A stretch of 64,000 nt of DNA from Treponema sp. UBA4377 (GTDB lineage Bacteria > Spirochaetota > Spirochaetia > Treponematales > Treponemataceae), in NCBI GenBank assembly GCA_002391235.1, contig DGRX01000006.1:1-64000 (forward strand), in the 5' to 3' direction. The position numbers and the translations under genes were made by a program. A model generated the notes under the pieces. It made no database searches and was not told the DNA's origin. It saw only the letters and a program-made list of their open reading frames with translations. Shown here in pieces: positions 8,587 to 17,510 of this stretch; position 1 is the first letter of the stretch; every line of letters begins with the position of its first letter.

Positions 8587-9777
8587 ATGACAGCAAGTTT
8601 TATTTTGACAATAATGATGTCGTTCATCGTGATGTTTTTTGTCGCGGGAACTGGCGGCTTTTCTTTGGCAAGCTTGGTTTACTCAGTTTTTTTAATCGCG
8701 CTCTTTGCAGGAATGACTTTTAGCGAACATAGGAAAAAGGGTAGCGGAGTCATTTTCCGCCGAATTTTTCAAGCGGTCTTTGCCGTCGGCTTTTGCGCGG
8801 CCTTTATTTCCGACCTTTACGCCGAGCGCGGAAGCATGGCCATCACCTCGCAGGCGATGAGCAACGCCGAGCTTCCTTTTTGCCACATCGCGATTCCTCA
8901 AGCGCTGCTTCCGCTCCTTGTCACAAAGAACATAATTTTCCCGGCCAGAATCTCCGGCCACTACGCCGCCGTCGCAAGCATGATTTTGATTTGGCTTGTA
9001 TGTACCTTGATTCTTGGCCGCGGCTGGTGCTCTTGGGTTTGCTTTTACGGCGGCTGGGAAGAAGGCTTTTCGCATTTGGCAAAAAAGCCGCGCATAAAGC
9101 TTCTTCCAAAAAACAAGGAAATTCGGGAATTGCATTTTGGCTTTTTCTTTTTCATCGTTCTTGCATCGCTTTGCCAAATGGCTTGCGCGTATTGCGAATG
9201 GTTCTGCCCCTTCAAGCTGGTGACCGAATACAGCCCGGTCAATTCAATTCCAAGTTTGATTGCGACAATAATCTTTGTCGGCTTGTTCGTCGGCCTTGTA
9301 ATCGTTCTTCCGATTCTTACAAAAAAGCGGACGCAATGCAGCGCGCTTTGCCCCTTTGGCGCTTTCGCTTCGCTGACCGACCGCTTTAGCGCCTTTAGGA
9401 TGAAGATTGACACGGAAAAGTGCGTGGGCTGCATGAAGTGCGCGGCGGCCTGTCCATTTAGCGCGATTGACATAAAGACGATTCAAGAAAAAAAGGGAAG
9501 GCCCGAAATCACTTGCGCTAAGTGCGGAGAGTGCGTCGCGGTTTGCCCGCAAGGCGCGATAAGCTACGGCTTTAAGTTTAACGCAGGCCGCTCTTGCGCC
9601 GCTTCTTGCTCGAACAACGCCGCGCCAAAAAGCGCCTTTGGCCGCGCCGTCCAAGAGCTTTTGAATCCGGCCCAGCTTTTTAGGTTCGCAGCCTTTAGCT
9701 TTGCAACAATCATGTCGTCGGATTTTATGGTAAAGAGCCTTAACCTTGCGTTTAATTTAATTGGAGGAATAAAATGA
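8587..9777 (+). CDS. NapH/NosR/MauN-like membrane polyferredoxin
   Basis: This 396 aa membrane Fe-S protein has an N-terminal helix region, then cysteine motifs in loops between helices (GRGWCSWVCFYGG, CAYCEWFCPFK, CSALCPFGAF), as in NapH, NosR and RdxA/CcoG. Two soluble 4Fe-4S clusters follow at about residues 279-330 (CVGCMKCAAACPF and CAKCGECVAVCPQ). Such proteins pass electrons from quinol or ferredoxin to a periplasmic acceptor or a maturation step. It lies between the TauE/SafE gene and a TPR gene that overlaps it by 4 nt (ATGA). Its redox partner is not obvious in this window. Confidence 0.88.
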   Translation: MTASFILTIMMSFIVMFFVAGTGGFSLASLVYSVFLIALFAGMTFSEHRKKGSGVIFRRIFQAVFAVGFCAAFISDLYAERGSMAITSQAMSNAELPFCHIAIPQALLPLLVTKNIIFPARISGHYAAVASMILIWLVCTLILGRGWCSWVCFYGGWEEGFSHLAKKPRIKLLPKNKEIRELHFGFFFFIVLASLCQMACAYCEWFCPFKLVTEYSPVNSIPSLIATIIFVGLFVGLVIVLPILTKKRTQCSALCPFGAFASLTDRFSAFRMKIDTEKCVGCMKCAAACPFSAIDIKTIQEKKGRPEITCAKCGECVAVCPQGAISYGFKFNAGRSCAASCSNNAAPKSAFGRAVQELLNPAQLFRFAAFSFATIMSSDFMVKSLNLAFNLIGGIK

Positions 9778-10952
9778 AATTTGAAAAAGCTAAAAAATTT
9801 TTCTATGGCCTGAAGGTCGCAAGAACCGCGCTTGTTTGCGTTTTGGGAGTTCCGATGTTCTTTGTTTTTTCGGAAGTTCCGGCGAATTTTATCGGAGGCT
9901 TTTTGCGCGTTGATCCGTCTTACACAGGCGGCCTTGTGGCCGAAGAGATTGTGGACCCAATCGGAAACGCGGGCGAGCGGGGCGGCTTGGTCCGTTACAC
10001 GGTTCACCAGCCGGTGACCGGCGCGCGCTGGCAAAAGTCCGCCGAATACTGGCAAGTCGTTTTTGACTTTAACGGAGCGCCTGCAAAAAAACAGGAGACG
10101 GTTTACATCGCCGCCGACAACATGGCGGAAAGCGCTCGGCCTTGGAACTTCGCGCTAAAAATTGACGGCGGCCAAGGAAAGGTTTACGACAGCAAGGGCG
10201 CTTTGATTTGCGCCGCGGAAGTCTACCCGCTGAACGGCGGCGAGCAAGTTAAGGCAAGAATTCCTTTGCAGGACAAACGGCTGCAGGCGCTTTTGGGATC
10301 CAAAAAAACTTGGCACTGCATTGAGCTTGGCGGCGAAAGCGGCGGGACTTGCAAGACTGGCGGACGCGCCGCTCCTATCGAAGCGAGAATGGCCGCGCAA
10401 AAAAAGAAGAATGGCCAAGCCGACGATGATGAAGCCTTTGTGGAGCGCGTAAAGAAAATCTACGAGGGCGCCGCGAACAATTCCGGCGCTTCCGACAGTT
10501 CCGCCACCGACGACGGCGACCCAATGGCTGCCATAAACGCGGCCCTCCAAAAGTACGAGCAAAAAATTAAGGAAAACCCAAACGATTACATTAGCCTTGC
10601 CAACTACGGCTCTTGGCTTGCAAAAAAAGGCGGCGAGTCTTCCGCGCTAAAAGCGATGAAACTTGTGAAGGACGCTTATGTTTACTTGGACAAGGCCGCG
10701 GAACTTTGCGCCGGAAAGGAAGGCGAGATTGAAGTTTTGATGAACCGCGCTTCGGTGAGCGCTTCCGTTCCCGAGATGGTATTTAAAAAGTCGGAAGTTG
10801 GCGCAAACGATTTTACAAAAGCCGCCTCGCTTTCCGACAATAAAGTTCTAAAGGCCTATTGCCATGTGATGGCCTATGAATGTTACAAAAAATGCAACAA
10901 GGAATCGAAGGCTTTTCTTGCTTTGCAAGAAGCCAAAAAGGCGCTAGAATAG
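9774..10952 (+). CDS. Membrane-anchored protein of unknown function with TPR-like C-terminus
   Basis: This 392 aa protein has one N-terminal membrane segment (ARTALVCVLGVPMFFVF). An extracytoplasmic domain of about 170 residues resembles a periplasmic FMN- or cargo-type domain only in outline; I do not recognise it. A charged Ala/Ser/Asp linker near residues 230-250 leads to helical repeats (PNDYISLANYGSWLAKKG onward) that look like degenerate TPRs. It overlaps the polyferredoxin gene by 4 nt, so it is translationally coupled and probably works with it, perhaps as an assembly factor or periplasmic partner. Confidence 0.55.
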   Translation: MKFEKAKKFFYGLKVARTALVCVLGVPMFFVFSEVPANFIGGFLRVDPSYTGGLVAEEIVDPIGNAGERGGLVRYTVHQPVTGARWQKSAEYWQVVFDFNGAPAKKQETVYIAADNMAESARPWNFALKIDGGQGKVYDSKGALICAAEVYPLNGGEQVKARIPLQDKRLQALLGSKKTWHCIELGGESGGTCKTGGRAAPIEARMAAQKKKNGQADDDEAFVERVKKIYEGAANNSGASDSSATDDGDPMAAINAALQKYEQKIKENPNDYISLANYGSWLAKKGGESSALKAMKLVKDAYVYLDKAAELCAGKEGEIEVLMNRASVSASVPEMVFKKSEVGANDFTKAASLSDNKVLKAYCHVMAYECYKKCNKESKAFLALQEAKKALE

Positions 10953-10958
10953 TATTTG

Positions 10959-11399
10959 ATGAAAATTACGATTTTGGAAAAAGAGCCTGGCGAAGAAGAC
11001 GAGATAATCGTAAAGTGCGGCCAGCTTGACGAAAAGTTAATGCGCCTTATAAACCAGTTTAAGTCTGGCGGCAAAGGCAAAATGAATTTTTACAAGGATT
11101 CAAAAATCGTCTTGGTGGAGCCGGCGGAAGTCTTGTACTTTGAGTCGGTTGACGACAAAGTTTTTGCCTACACAAAGGACTGCGTTTACGAAACAAAGGC
11201 CAAGCTCTACCAGTTGGAGGAAGAGTTGCCGGCCAGCGATTTCTTTAGGGCCAACAAAGCGGTGATTGTGAACCTTGACAAAATCGACAGCCTTGCGCCG
11301 GCCTTTGGCGGCCGCTTTGAAGCGACGTTGGAAAACGGCTACAAGGTTGTCGTTTCAAGAAATTATTTAAATGAGTTGAAGGAGAGGTTGGGCCTATGA
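10959..11399 (+). CDS. LytTR DNA-binding domain regulator
   Basis: The protein is 146 aa. Residues from about 45 onward form a LytTR domain (VEPAEVLYFESVDDKVFAYT, then FFRANKAVIVNLDKID and SRNYLNELKERLG). There is no receiver domain; stand-alone LytTR proteins of this size are commonly encoded with a DUF3021 membrane protein, as here, and form an autoregulatory membrane-linked module. A TTG at 10956 precedes the chosen ATG. It starts 6 nt after the TPR gene and its end overlaps the DUF3021 gene by 4 nt. Confidence 0.9.
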   Translation: MKITILEKEPGEEDEIIVKCGQLDEKLMRLINQFKSGGKGKMNFYKDSKIVLVEPAEVLYFESVDDKVFAYTKDCVYETKAKLYQLEEELPASDFFRANKAVIVNLDKIDSLAPAFGGRFEATLENGYKVVVSRNYLNELKERLGL

Positions 11400-11842
11400 A
11401 ACGTTCAGACAGCAAAAAAGAAATGTTTTCGGTGATGACAAACATTTGCGCCCGCGTCGTCACTTTGATTTTTGTTTTCATCACGCTCTTCAGAAAATTT
11501 TTCAATCCAAGCGGAAACCTTATGATGGGAATCGACGACATTTTGGGCGTGATTTTTATCGGAGCGGTTTCGGGCCTTGCATTTGGAATTTTTTACGTTA
11601 AAAACAATTTGAGCGCCAGAGGAACCGCGCTCTTGCAGCTTTTGTATTTTGCGATAATCAACGCGACGGTTTGCGCGACAGGCTTTTGCCTTAATTGGTT
11701 CAAAATAGAGCTTAAGCCGATTCTTGTGGTGGAAGCGATGTTTGTCTTGATTTATTTTTTAGTCACTTTTTGTGTTTACATGTTTGACTTTAACGAAGCG
11801 AAAAAAATCAACGAAAAGCTTAAGGCAAGAAAGAACAAGTAA
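11396..11842 (+). CDS. DUF3021 membrane protein, partner of the LytTR regulator
   Basis: The 148 aa protein has four predicted membrane helices (approximately residues 15-35, 45-65, 75-100 and 105-130), and a charged C-terminal tail rich in Lys. The size and the pairing with a LytTR regulator match the DUF3021 family. It overlaps the regulator by 4 nt. By analogy with other LytTR-membrane pairs it may hold or inhibit the regulator at the membrane; that is inference. Confidence 0.8.
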   Translation: MKRSDSKKEMFSVMTNICARVVTLIFVFITLFRKFFNPSGNLMMGIDDILGVIFIGAVSGLAFGIFYVKNNLSARGTALLQLLYFAIINATVCATGFCLNWFKIELKPILVVEAMFVLIYFLVTFCVYMFDFNEAKKINEKLKARKNK

Positions 11843-11844
11843 AA

Positions 11845-12762
11845 ATGCAAATCGACCAGCTGTTTGAATTTGTTTACGTTCTGATTGACAAAAAGCGAGC
11901 GACCGCAAAGGAAATGGCCGCGCGTTTTGGCGTTTCTACGCGAACAATTTACCGCTGGCTTGACGCGCTAAGCCTTTCGGGCGTGCCGGTCTACGCGTTA
12001 AAAGGCCGCGGCGGCGGAATCGCGATCGAGGAAAGCTACACGCTGGACAAGCGGCTTTTTTCGGAAGAGGAACGACTTGCGATTGTGTCCAGCGTAAAGG
12101 CCTTGGGAAGCCTTGGCGGAAACTTTGCAGGAACAGCCGCGGCCAAGGCTGCGGAAAAAATTTCAGGCCTTTCCAAAAACGACGCGGACTGGCTGGAAGT
12201 GGACTTTGCCCCTTGGAGCCCGGAAGGCTCGGAAGTGCGGACGCTTTTTGCGACCTTGCGCGATTCAATCTTAAAAAAACGGCAAGTGGTTTTTGACTAC
12301 TGTTCCAGCCAAGGAAAAGTCGAGCGGCGGACGGCGCAGCCTTGGAAGCTGGTTTTTAGAGGGCAGGCTTGGTACTTGTTCGCTTGGTGCGAGCAAAAAA
12401 AGGACGAACGCTTTTTTAAGCTTAGCCGAATGCGGAACGTTAGGCAAACGGGCCGCGCCGTAACGGCCGTTCCCAAAACAAAAAAAGATTCTTACCCGGC
12501 GGAACAAAAGGCTCCGATGATAAAAATCAGGGCGAGCGTCGCGGCCCCAAAAATTTCTTTTTTGCTCGACGCCTTTGTTTGCCAGCAAATGAAAGTCCGA
12601 AAGGACAAAAGCGCGAGCGTCGTTTTTACGGCGCCGGACGTTCCCTGGCTTTGCGAATTCCTTTTGTCTTTTGGCCCAGACATGAAAATTTTGTCGCCCG
12701 CGCGCGTAAAGGAAGAGATTGCCCAGCTTGCAAAAAAAGTTTCCTTGCAATATAAAATGTGA
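11845..12762 (+). CDS. YafY-type HTH/WYL-domain transcriptional regulator
   Basis: This 305 aa protein has an N-terminal HTH_11 domain (ATAKEMAARFGVSTRTIYRWL, residues ~17-37), a glycine turn KGRGGGIAI, then a WYL domain (VVFDYCSSQGK, AWYLFAWC, FFKLSRMRNV) and a C-terminal WCX extension. WYL proteins sense small ligands, sometimes nucleic acids, and act as regulators. It starts 2 nt after DUF3021. The inverted repeat TGACA-N6-TGTCA just at its end (12760-12775) could be its operator for the next gene; this is speculative. Confidence 0.9.
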   Translation: MQIDQLFEFVYVLIDKKRATAKEMAARFGVSTRTIYRWLDALSLSGVPVYALKGRGGGIAIEESYTLDKRLFSEEERLAIVSSVKALGSLGGNFAGTAAAKAAEKISGLSKNDADWLEVDFAPWSPEGSEVRTLFATLRDSILKKRQVVFDYCSSQGKVERRTAQPWKLVFRGQAWYLFAWCEQKKDERFFKLSRMRNVRQTGRAVTAVPKTKKDSYPAEQKAPMIKIRASVAAPKISFLLDAFVCQQMKVRKDKSASVVFTAPDVPWLCEFLLSFGPDMKILSPARVKEEIAQLAKKVSLQYKM

Positions 12763-12799
12763 CATTCTGTTGTCATATTTAGCGCGCTATAATAAGGGC
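12760..12799 (+). promoter_or_regulatory. Promoter with inverted repeat before the SAP-domain gene
   Basis: TGACA-TTCTGT-TGTCA (12760-12775) is an inverted repeat in the -35 area. TATAAT lies at 12788-12793, exactly 6 nt before the ATG at 12800, so the transcript would start at the start codon. There is no Shine-Dalgarno sequence. Confidence 0.5.
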
Positions 12800-13465
12800 A
12801 TGAACGCTAGGCCGCAATTCAAGGATATTTCCTCATTTGAAGAATTTTCAAAATACTATTGGTATCGCGAGGAGCTTAAAAAAATTTGCAAGGCTCTTGG
12901 CCTTGACTCTGGCGGAATGAAGGCGGAACTGAACCGCGTCATCGAGGAATACTTTAAGGGGAATAGAATCCTTTCCAAGCCAAAAAGCGCTTCCGGCGCG
13001 GCGGGCAAGCCTAGCGCGGTTGGCGGGCCAGCAGCCGTTTCCAAGCCCCAAAATCGGGCGGCTGCTTTCAAAGATAAAAACTGCCAGCTTACCTTAAACA
13101 CCGGCCTTGTCGCTTGCGGCTTTAAGTTCAACCAGCGCGCCCGCGACTTTTTCAGTTCCCAAACCGGAATCAAAAACTTTAAGTTCAACGCGGACATGGT
13201 GGCCACCGTCAAAAAAGTTAAGGAAACAGGTGATGAGTCTTTCACTCTCGGAGACCTTTTGGACGTTTACTACGGCAAAAAAACTTACGCGCGCTACGAC
13301 AAGGCTTCCCTGCAATGGAACAAATTTGTCCAAGATTTTTGCGCCGACCCCGCGACCGCGGCCTTTCCAAACAAGCTAAAAAGCGCCGCCGCCCTCTGGA
13401 AAATCGTCCGCGATTCCGCCCGCCCAAAAGTTTACACGCATGAACTTTTAGCGGCGCTAAAATAG
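12800..13465 (+). CDS. SAP-domain / DUF6434 protein
   Basis: The protein is 221 aa. Residues ~8-50 (FKDISSFEEFSKYYWYREEL, then LGLDSGGMKAELNRVIEEY) form a SAP-like helix-extension-helix that can bind nucleic acid. After a low-complexity Ser/Ala/Lys/Pro linker, residues ~90-160 (LNTGLVACGFKFNQRARDFF) match the DUF6434 type of domain found with SAP in small bacterial proteins. The function is not known. I place the start at ATG 12800, six bases after a TATAAT, rather than at in-frame upstream codons, because no ribosome site exists upstream. Confidence 0.7.
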   Translation: MNARPQFKDISSFEEFSKYYWYREELKKICKALGLDSGGMKAELNRVIEEYFKGNRILSKPKSASGAAGKPSAVGGPAAVSKPQNRAAAFKDKNCQLTLNTGLVACGFKFNQRARDFFSSQTGIKNFKFNADMVATVKKVKETGDESFTLGDLLDVYYGKKTYARYDKASLQWNKFVQDFCADPATAAFPNKLKSAAALWKIVRDSARPKVYTHELLAALK

Positions 13466-13476
13466 GAGTAACTACA

Positions 13477-13734
13477 ATGCCATTCGACTACAAAAACGAA
13501 CTCTTGCAAAACCTGGACAAGCTTCATACTACTCCTATGGGCGTGGACCGCATACGCCGCAACCTTGGGCTTGGCGACGATGTGAAGGACGTTGTCGCCT
13601 GCTGCCGCGCTAAAATCGAATCTTCCGCCGCGGCCATAGAACGAAAAGGAAAAAACTGGTATTGTAGGATTGACGGCTGCGTCATAACGGTAAACGCCTA
13701 CAGCTACACAATAATCACCGCGCATAAAGCATAA
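13477..13734 (+). CDS. DUF3781 family small protein
   Basis: This 85 aa protein has the DUF3781 features HTTPMGVDRIRRNLGL and KNWYCRIDGCVITVNAYSYTI. The family is widespread, small and uncharacterised. It has an AGGAG ribosome site, starts 11 nt after the SAP-domain gene and ends 12 nt before the ClbS/DfsB gene, so the three form a unit. Confidence 0.8.
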   Translation: MPFDYKNELLQNLDKLHTTPMGVDRIRRNLGLGDDVKDVVACCRAKIESSAAAIERKGKNWYCRIDGCVITVNAYSYTIITAHKA

Positions 13735-13746
13735 AGGAGAATGAAT

Positions 13747-14298
13747 ATGCCAAGACCAAAAACAAAAGACCAGCTTTTAGAGGCCGCCGACAAAAACTAC
13801 AAGGCGCTTATGCAAATGATTGACGGCCTTAGCGAAAAGGAATTAAAAACGCCCTTTGACTTTTCGGGCCAGCCAAGCAAAAAGGAGGCGCACTGGAGCC
13901 GCGACAAAAATGTCCGCGACGTTTTGATTCACCTTTACGAATGGCACCAGCTTATGCTGGCCTTTCCCAAAAACAACGCCAAGGCCGCCGACAAAAAATC
14001 CGCCGTCGCCTTTTTGCCGCCGGACTATTCTTGGAAAACATACGGCCAAATGAACGTGATGTTTTGGAAGCGGCATCAAAAGACCAGCCTTGAAGCGGCG
14101 AAAGAATTGTTGGCGCAAAGCCACGCGGCGGTGGTCAAGCTGATAAAAAAATACAGCGACCAAGAATTGTTCACAAAAGGATATTTTTTGTGGACAGGAA
14201 ACGCCGCGCTTGGAAGCTTTTTTGTAAGCAACACTTCAAGCCACTACGACTGGGCAATCAAAAAGCTGAAGGCCCACAAAAAAAACTGCGCGGACTAA
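13747..14298 (+). CDS. ClbS/DfsB-family four-helix bundle protein
   Basis: The protein is 183 aa. MPRPKTKDQLLEAADKNY at the N-terminus, NVRDVLIHLYEWHQLML near residue 57 and the final SSHYDWAIKKLKAHKK are typical of the ClbS/DfsB (DUF1706, DinB-like) family. ClbS protects colibactin producers by hydrolysing the toxin's cyclopropane; most homologues have no known substrate. ATG at 13741 is also in frame, but the AGGAGA motif at 13735-13740 fits the ATG at 13747. Confidence 0.88.
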   Translation: MPRPKTKDQLLEAADKNYKALMQMIDGLSEKELKTPFDFSGQPSKKEAHWSRDKNVRDVLIHLYEWHQLMLAFPKNNAKAADKKSAVAFLPPDYSWKTYGQMNVMFWKRHQKTSLEAAKELLAQSHAAVVKLIKKYSDQELFTKGYFLWTGNAALGSFFVSNTSSHYDWAIKKLKAHKKNCAD

Positions 14299-14321
14299 CC
14301 GCGCGACAATCGGAGCGGCCA

Positions 14322-15218
14322 ATGCATTTTGTCAGCGCGAAATCGATTCTAACAACTCGTCCCTGCGGAATGAACATTTACCGCGGCTGTTCCCACGGCT
14401 GCGTTTACTGCGACTCGCGAAGCAAATGCTATCACTTTACGCATGACTTTGAGGACATAGAAGTAAAGCAAAACGCGCCGGAACTTTTGGAAGAGGCCCT
14501 GCGCAAAAAACGAAAACGCTGCGTGATTGGAACAGGAAGTATGTGCGATCCATACATTCCGATTGAAAAAGAACTTTGCCTAACTCGCCGCTGTTTGGAA
14601 ATCATCGACCGCTACAATTTTGGAGCGGCGGTGTTGACAAAATCCGACTTGGTCTTGCGAGACCTGGACTTGCTTTCTTCGATAAACAAAAAGGCAAAGG
14701 CGGTCGTGCAAATGACGATTACCACAGCCGACGACGAGCTTTGCAAAATATTGGAGCCTGGCGTTTGCCCCACAAGCCGCCGCGTCAAAGTTTTGCGCGA
14801 GTGCAAGGAGCGCGGCATTCCGACCGTCGTGTGGCTTAGTCCGCTCCTTCCCTTCATCAACGACACGCGGGAAAACATTGACGCGATTTTTGGCTTTTGC
14901 GCCGAAGAGGGCGTGAAGGCGATTTTATGCTTTGGAATAGGACTTACCCTGCGCGAAGGAAACCGAGAGTATTTTTACGCCGCCCTAGAGCGCGCGGCCT
15001 TGCGCGATTCCCGTTTTGCGGGAATGAAAGAGCGCTACCAAAAAACTTTCGGCTATTCATACATGGCCACAAGCCCGCGCGACAAGGAGCTTATGGCGCG
15101 CTTGGCTCGGCTCTGCGCGGAAAAAAAGATTATGTTTGGAACGGATTCGGTCTTTAAGTGGATGGAAGACTTTCCGGCCGCCGCGCAAGGCGACCCAATG
15201 CAGCCGGAGTTGTTTTAG
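14322..15218 (+). CDS. SPL-family radical SAM protein
   Basis: This 298 aa protein has the radical SAM CxxxCxxC as C23, C27 and C30 (RGCSHGCVYCDSRS), followed by VIGTGSMCDPYIPIE and AVLTKSDLVLRDL, which match the spore-photoproduct-lyase-like (Rv2578c) branch. In non-sporing bacteria these proteins have unknown substrates, possibly DNA or nucleotide repair. The chosen ATG follows CGGAGCGG weakly. It ends 12 nt from the convergent GH5 gene. Confidence 0.88.
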   Translation: MHFVSAKSILTTRPCGMNIYRGCSHGCVYCDSRSKCYHFTHDFEDIEVKQNAPELLEEALRKKRKRCVIGTGSMCDPYIPIEKELCLTRRCLEIIDRYNFGAAVLTKSDLVLRDLDLLSSINKKAKAVVQMTITTADDELCKILEPGVCPTSRRVKVLRECKERGIPTVVWLSPLLPFINDTRENIDAIFGFCAEEGVKAILCFGIGLTLREGNREYFYAALERAALRDSRFAGMKERYQKTFGYSYMATSPRDKELMARLARLCAEKKIMFGTDSVFKWMEDFPAAAQGDPMQPELF

Positions 15219-15229
15219 CGCTTGGCGGA

Positions 15230-16516
15230 TTAATTTCGCGCGTTGATGGCGGCTTCCACCAAATCAGGATTGGTGAAATGCCAACTTTGGGCGGAACGGT
15301 TGTAGTAGCCGAAAAGCTCGTTGAAGCTTCCGCTTGCGGGCACTTTCCAGTTTCCGTTGTCCCAAAGGAAGGCCGCCATCTTGTAGGTTTTCACTTTTCC
15401 AAGGTAGTATTCAAACCAGGCTTTTCGCTCGTCGTCGTTGTTTTTGTTTGTCGCTCCCATTTCTCCGATGACGACGGGGATTCCTTTTTTTACAAACTTT
15501 GCGTTAAGCTGGCCAAACCAATAGTCAAGGTCGGCTTTGTGCGCGTCAGTGAAGGTTGAGCTTCCTGGATCTTCCATCGCAAAATTGTAGGGCGTGTACA
15601 TGTGGACCGAAAGCGCTAGCCTTCCAGAACCGGCGGAATCCTTTGGCATTTTAAACGCGGAAGCGAGCGCCGCTCCGGGACTGGCCACATACGCGGGAAC
15701 CATTACAAGGCGCTTGGCGTTGTTTCCGCCTGACTCGCGGATCGCTTCCAAACAAAGTTGGTTCAACTCGTTTACGCATTTTGCCGCGTCCTTGCAAGCC
15801 GAGCAAGAGGCTTCCCAATTCCATTCGTGCTTGTCGCCAGGCAAACGCGGCTCGTTAATCGTTTCAAAAACCAAACGCTCGTCGTAGCCATTGTTAAAGG
15901 CGGACGCGATTTGACACCAAACGTTGTAAAGATAGCGCTTGGATTCATTCAGGCAGGAAGAAGCGGGGCTGTAGCCTTTGTGGCCGTTTGCAGTGCAGGT
16001 TGAAGGAGTGATGTTGTCATGGTGAACGTTGATGATTACGTACAAGCCTTCGGCGATGGCCCAATCGACGATTTCTTTTGCACGGGCCATCCAATTGGGC
16101 GAAACGGTGTATTTTGAATCGATGTGGTCGTGCCAAGAAATCGGAATGCGTATGGCAGAAAAGCCTTTTGCCTTTATTCCGGCAATCATCGCCTGCGTTG
16201 TTTTTGGTTGGCCCCAGCATGTTTCGGTGTTGTTTCCGAGGCTTGCGTTTCGTCCGGCCCAGCCGTTTGCAGGATCTCCGCCAGAAAAAGCGTCAAGGGT
16301 GTTTCCCAAGTTCCAGCCAAATTTCATCGCGTCGACAATTTGATTGGCGCTGGACGAGCCAAAGTCTTTTGAGCCAGTGTCCACGACAAGGCTTGTTGTG
16401 GAGTAGAGTTTTTCCTTTGCAAATGGAGCGGAAGAGGAACCTGCGGCGTTGGCGTAAGCGGTGAAAAGCAAAAGCGCCGTGGAAAGCGCGAAAAATTTTG
16501 TGGCTTTGTTTTTCAT
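15230..16516 (-). CDS. Secreted GH5-family glycanase (endoglucanase-like)
   Basis: The protein is about 428 aa. A signal peptide (KFFALSTALLLFTAYANA) is followed by a glycoside hydrolase family 5 domain: GWNLGNTLDAF, RIPISWHDHI, IINVHHDN, the acid/base Glu in FETINEPRLPG and the nucleophile Glu in VIGEMGA. It would cut beta-1,4-glucans or mannans outside the cytoplasm; no separate carbohydrate-binding module is seen. An upstream ATG at 16540 is possible, but the ATG at 16516 gives a standard signal peptide. It is divergent from the DUF1848 gene, whose promoter lies just upstream. Confidence 0.93.
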   Translation of the reverse strand: MKNKATKFFALSTALLLFTAYANAAGSSSAPFAKEKLYSTTSLVVDTGSKDFGSSSANQIVDAMKFGWNLGNTLDAFSGGDPANGWAGRNASLGNNTETCWGQPKTTQAMIAGIKAKGFSAIRIPISWHDHIDSKYTVSPNWMARAKEIVDWAIAEGLYVIINVHHDNITPSTCTANGHKGYSPASSCLNESKRYLYNVWCQIASAFNNGYDERLVFETINEPRLPGDKHEWNWEASCSACKDAAKCVNELNQLCLEAIRESGGNNAKRLVMVPAYVASPGAALASAFKMPKDSAGSGRLALSVHMYTPYNFAMEDPGSSTFTDAHKADLDYWFGQLNAKFVKKGIPVVIGEMGATNKNNDDERKAWFEYYLGKVKTYKMAAFLWDNGNWKVPASGSFNELFGYYNRSAQSWHFTNPDLVEAAINARN

Positions 16517-16550
16517 AAGAAATAGTATAGCAAAGAACAATCCTTTTGGC

Positions 16551-16562
16551 TATAATTTTATC
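16551..16562 (+). promoter_or_regulatory. -10 box of the DUF1848 gene (leaderless)
   Basis: TATAAT at 16551-16556 is followed after 6 nt by the GTG start at 16563. The first transcribed base would be about the start codon itself. The -35 region is weak. Confidence 0.5.
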
Positions 16563-17510
16563 GTGATTTTAAACACCGGCCAGCGAACGGACATTCCAGC
16601 CTTTTACTCTGAATGGTTCATGAACCGCGTCCGCGAAGGCTTTGTCATGGTTCGGAACCCTTACAACCAAAGCGCGGTGACCCGCTATGAAATAAATCCC
16701 GGCCTTGTGGACATGATCGGCTTTTGCTCAAAGAACCCTATTCCTATGCTGCCGTACATTGCGGAACTGGACGAGCGCGGCTTCGCGCAATATTGGCAAG
16801 TCACGATTACGCCGTATGGCCGCGACATAGAGCCAGGCGTTCCCGACAAGCGCGAGATTGTCGCCGCTTTCCAAAAACTTTCGGCGCTGGCGGGCAAGGA
16901 CAGAATCGTCTGGCGCTACGACCCGATTTTTCTTGACCAAAAATACACGGCGGACGCCCACCTTAAGGCCTTTGAAAGCCTCGCGCGAGTCCTAAGCGGC
17001 TGGACAGACTATTGCGTGATAAGCTTCATCGATTTGTATCCAAAAGTCCGGCGCAATTTTCCTGAGGCGCGCGAACTAACGCAAGACCAAAAAATCGCGC
17101 TCGGCTGCGGCTTGATTCAAATAGCCTCTCGCTATGGCCTTACTGTAAGGACTTGCGGCGAAGGGGATTTTTTGGCCAAATACGGAGCGGAATGCGGCGG
17201 CTGCATGATGCCGGCCATTTACGAAAAAGCCTTGGGCCAACCGCTCTCTTTTCCGCGCTTCACGCCTTCGCGCTCTGAGTGCGCCTGCTATCTTTCTTGC
17301 GACATAGGCGCCTATTCTTCATGCCAACACTTTTGCCGCTACTGTTACGCAAACAGCGACTGGCGAGCGGTAAAGAAAAACGCGGGCCGCCATGACCCGC
17401 GTTCGCCGTTTTTGATTGGAGGCCCGCTTCCAGGCGATGTCGTTCGCCAGGCGGAGCAAAAAAGCTGGAAAATTCCGCCAAACAAGGAAGTCCAGCGGGA
17501 GCTTTTTTAG
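16563..17510 (+). CDS. DUF1848 cysteine-cluster protein
   Basis: The protein is 315 aa, with a GTG start. The N-terminus ILNTGQRTDIPAFYSEWFMN is the DUF1848 signature. The C-terminal third has many Cys (CGGCMMP, then CACYLSCDIGAY, then CRYCYANSD), which suggests an Fe-S or zinc site. The family resembles SPL-type TIM barrels but has a C-terminal cluster; no reaction is known. In-frame codons upstream of 16563 lie inside the divergent GH5 signal-peptide region and are unlikely. The stop overlaps the convergent chemotaxis gene by 4 nt. Confidence 0.88.
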   Translation: MILNTGQRTDIPAFYSEWFMNRVREGFVMVRNPYNQSAVTRYEINPGLVDMIGFCSKNPIPMLPYIAELDERGFAQYWQVTITPYGRDIEPGVPDKREIVAAFQKLSALAGKDRIVWRYDPIFLDQKYTADAHLKAFESLARVLSGWTDYCVISFIDLYPKVRRNFPEARELTQDQKIALGCGLIQIASRYGLTVRTCGEGDFLAKYGAECGGCMMPAIYEKALGQPLSFPRFTPSRSECACYLSCDIGAYSSCQHFCRYCYANSDWRAVKKNAGRHDPRSPFLIGGPLPGDVVRQAEQKSWKIPPNKEVQRELF

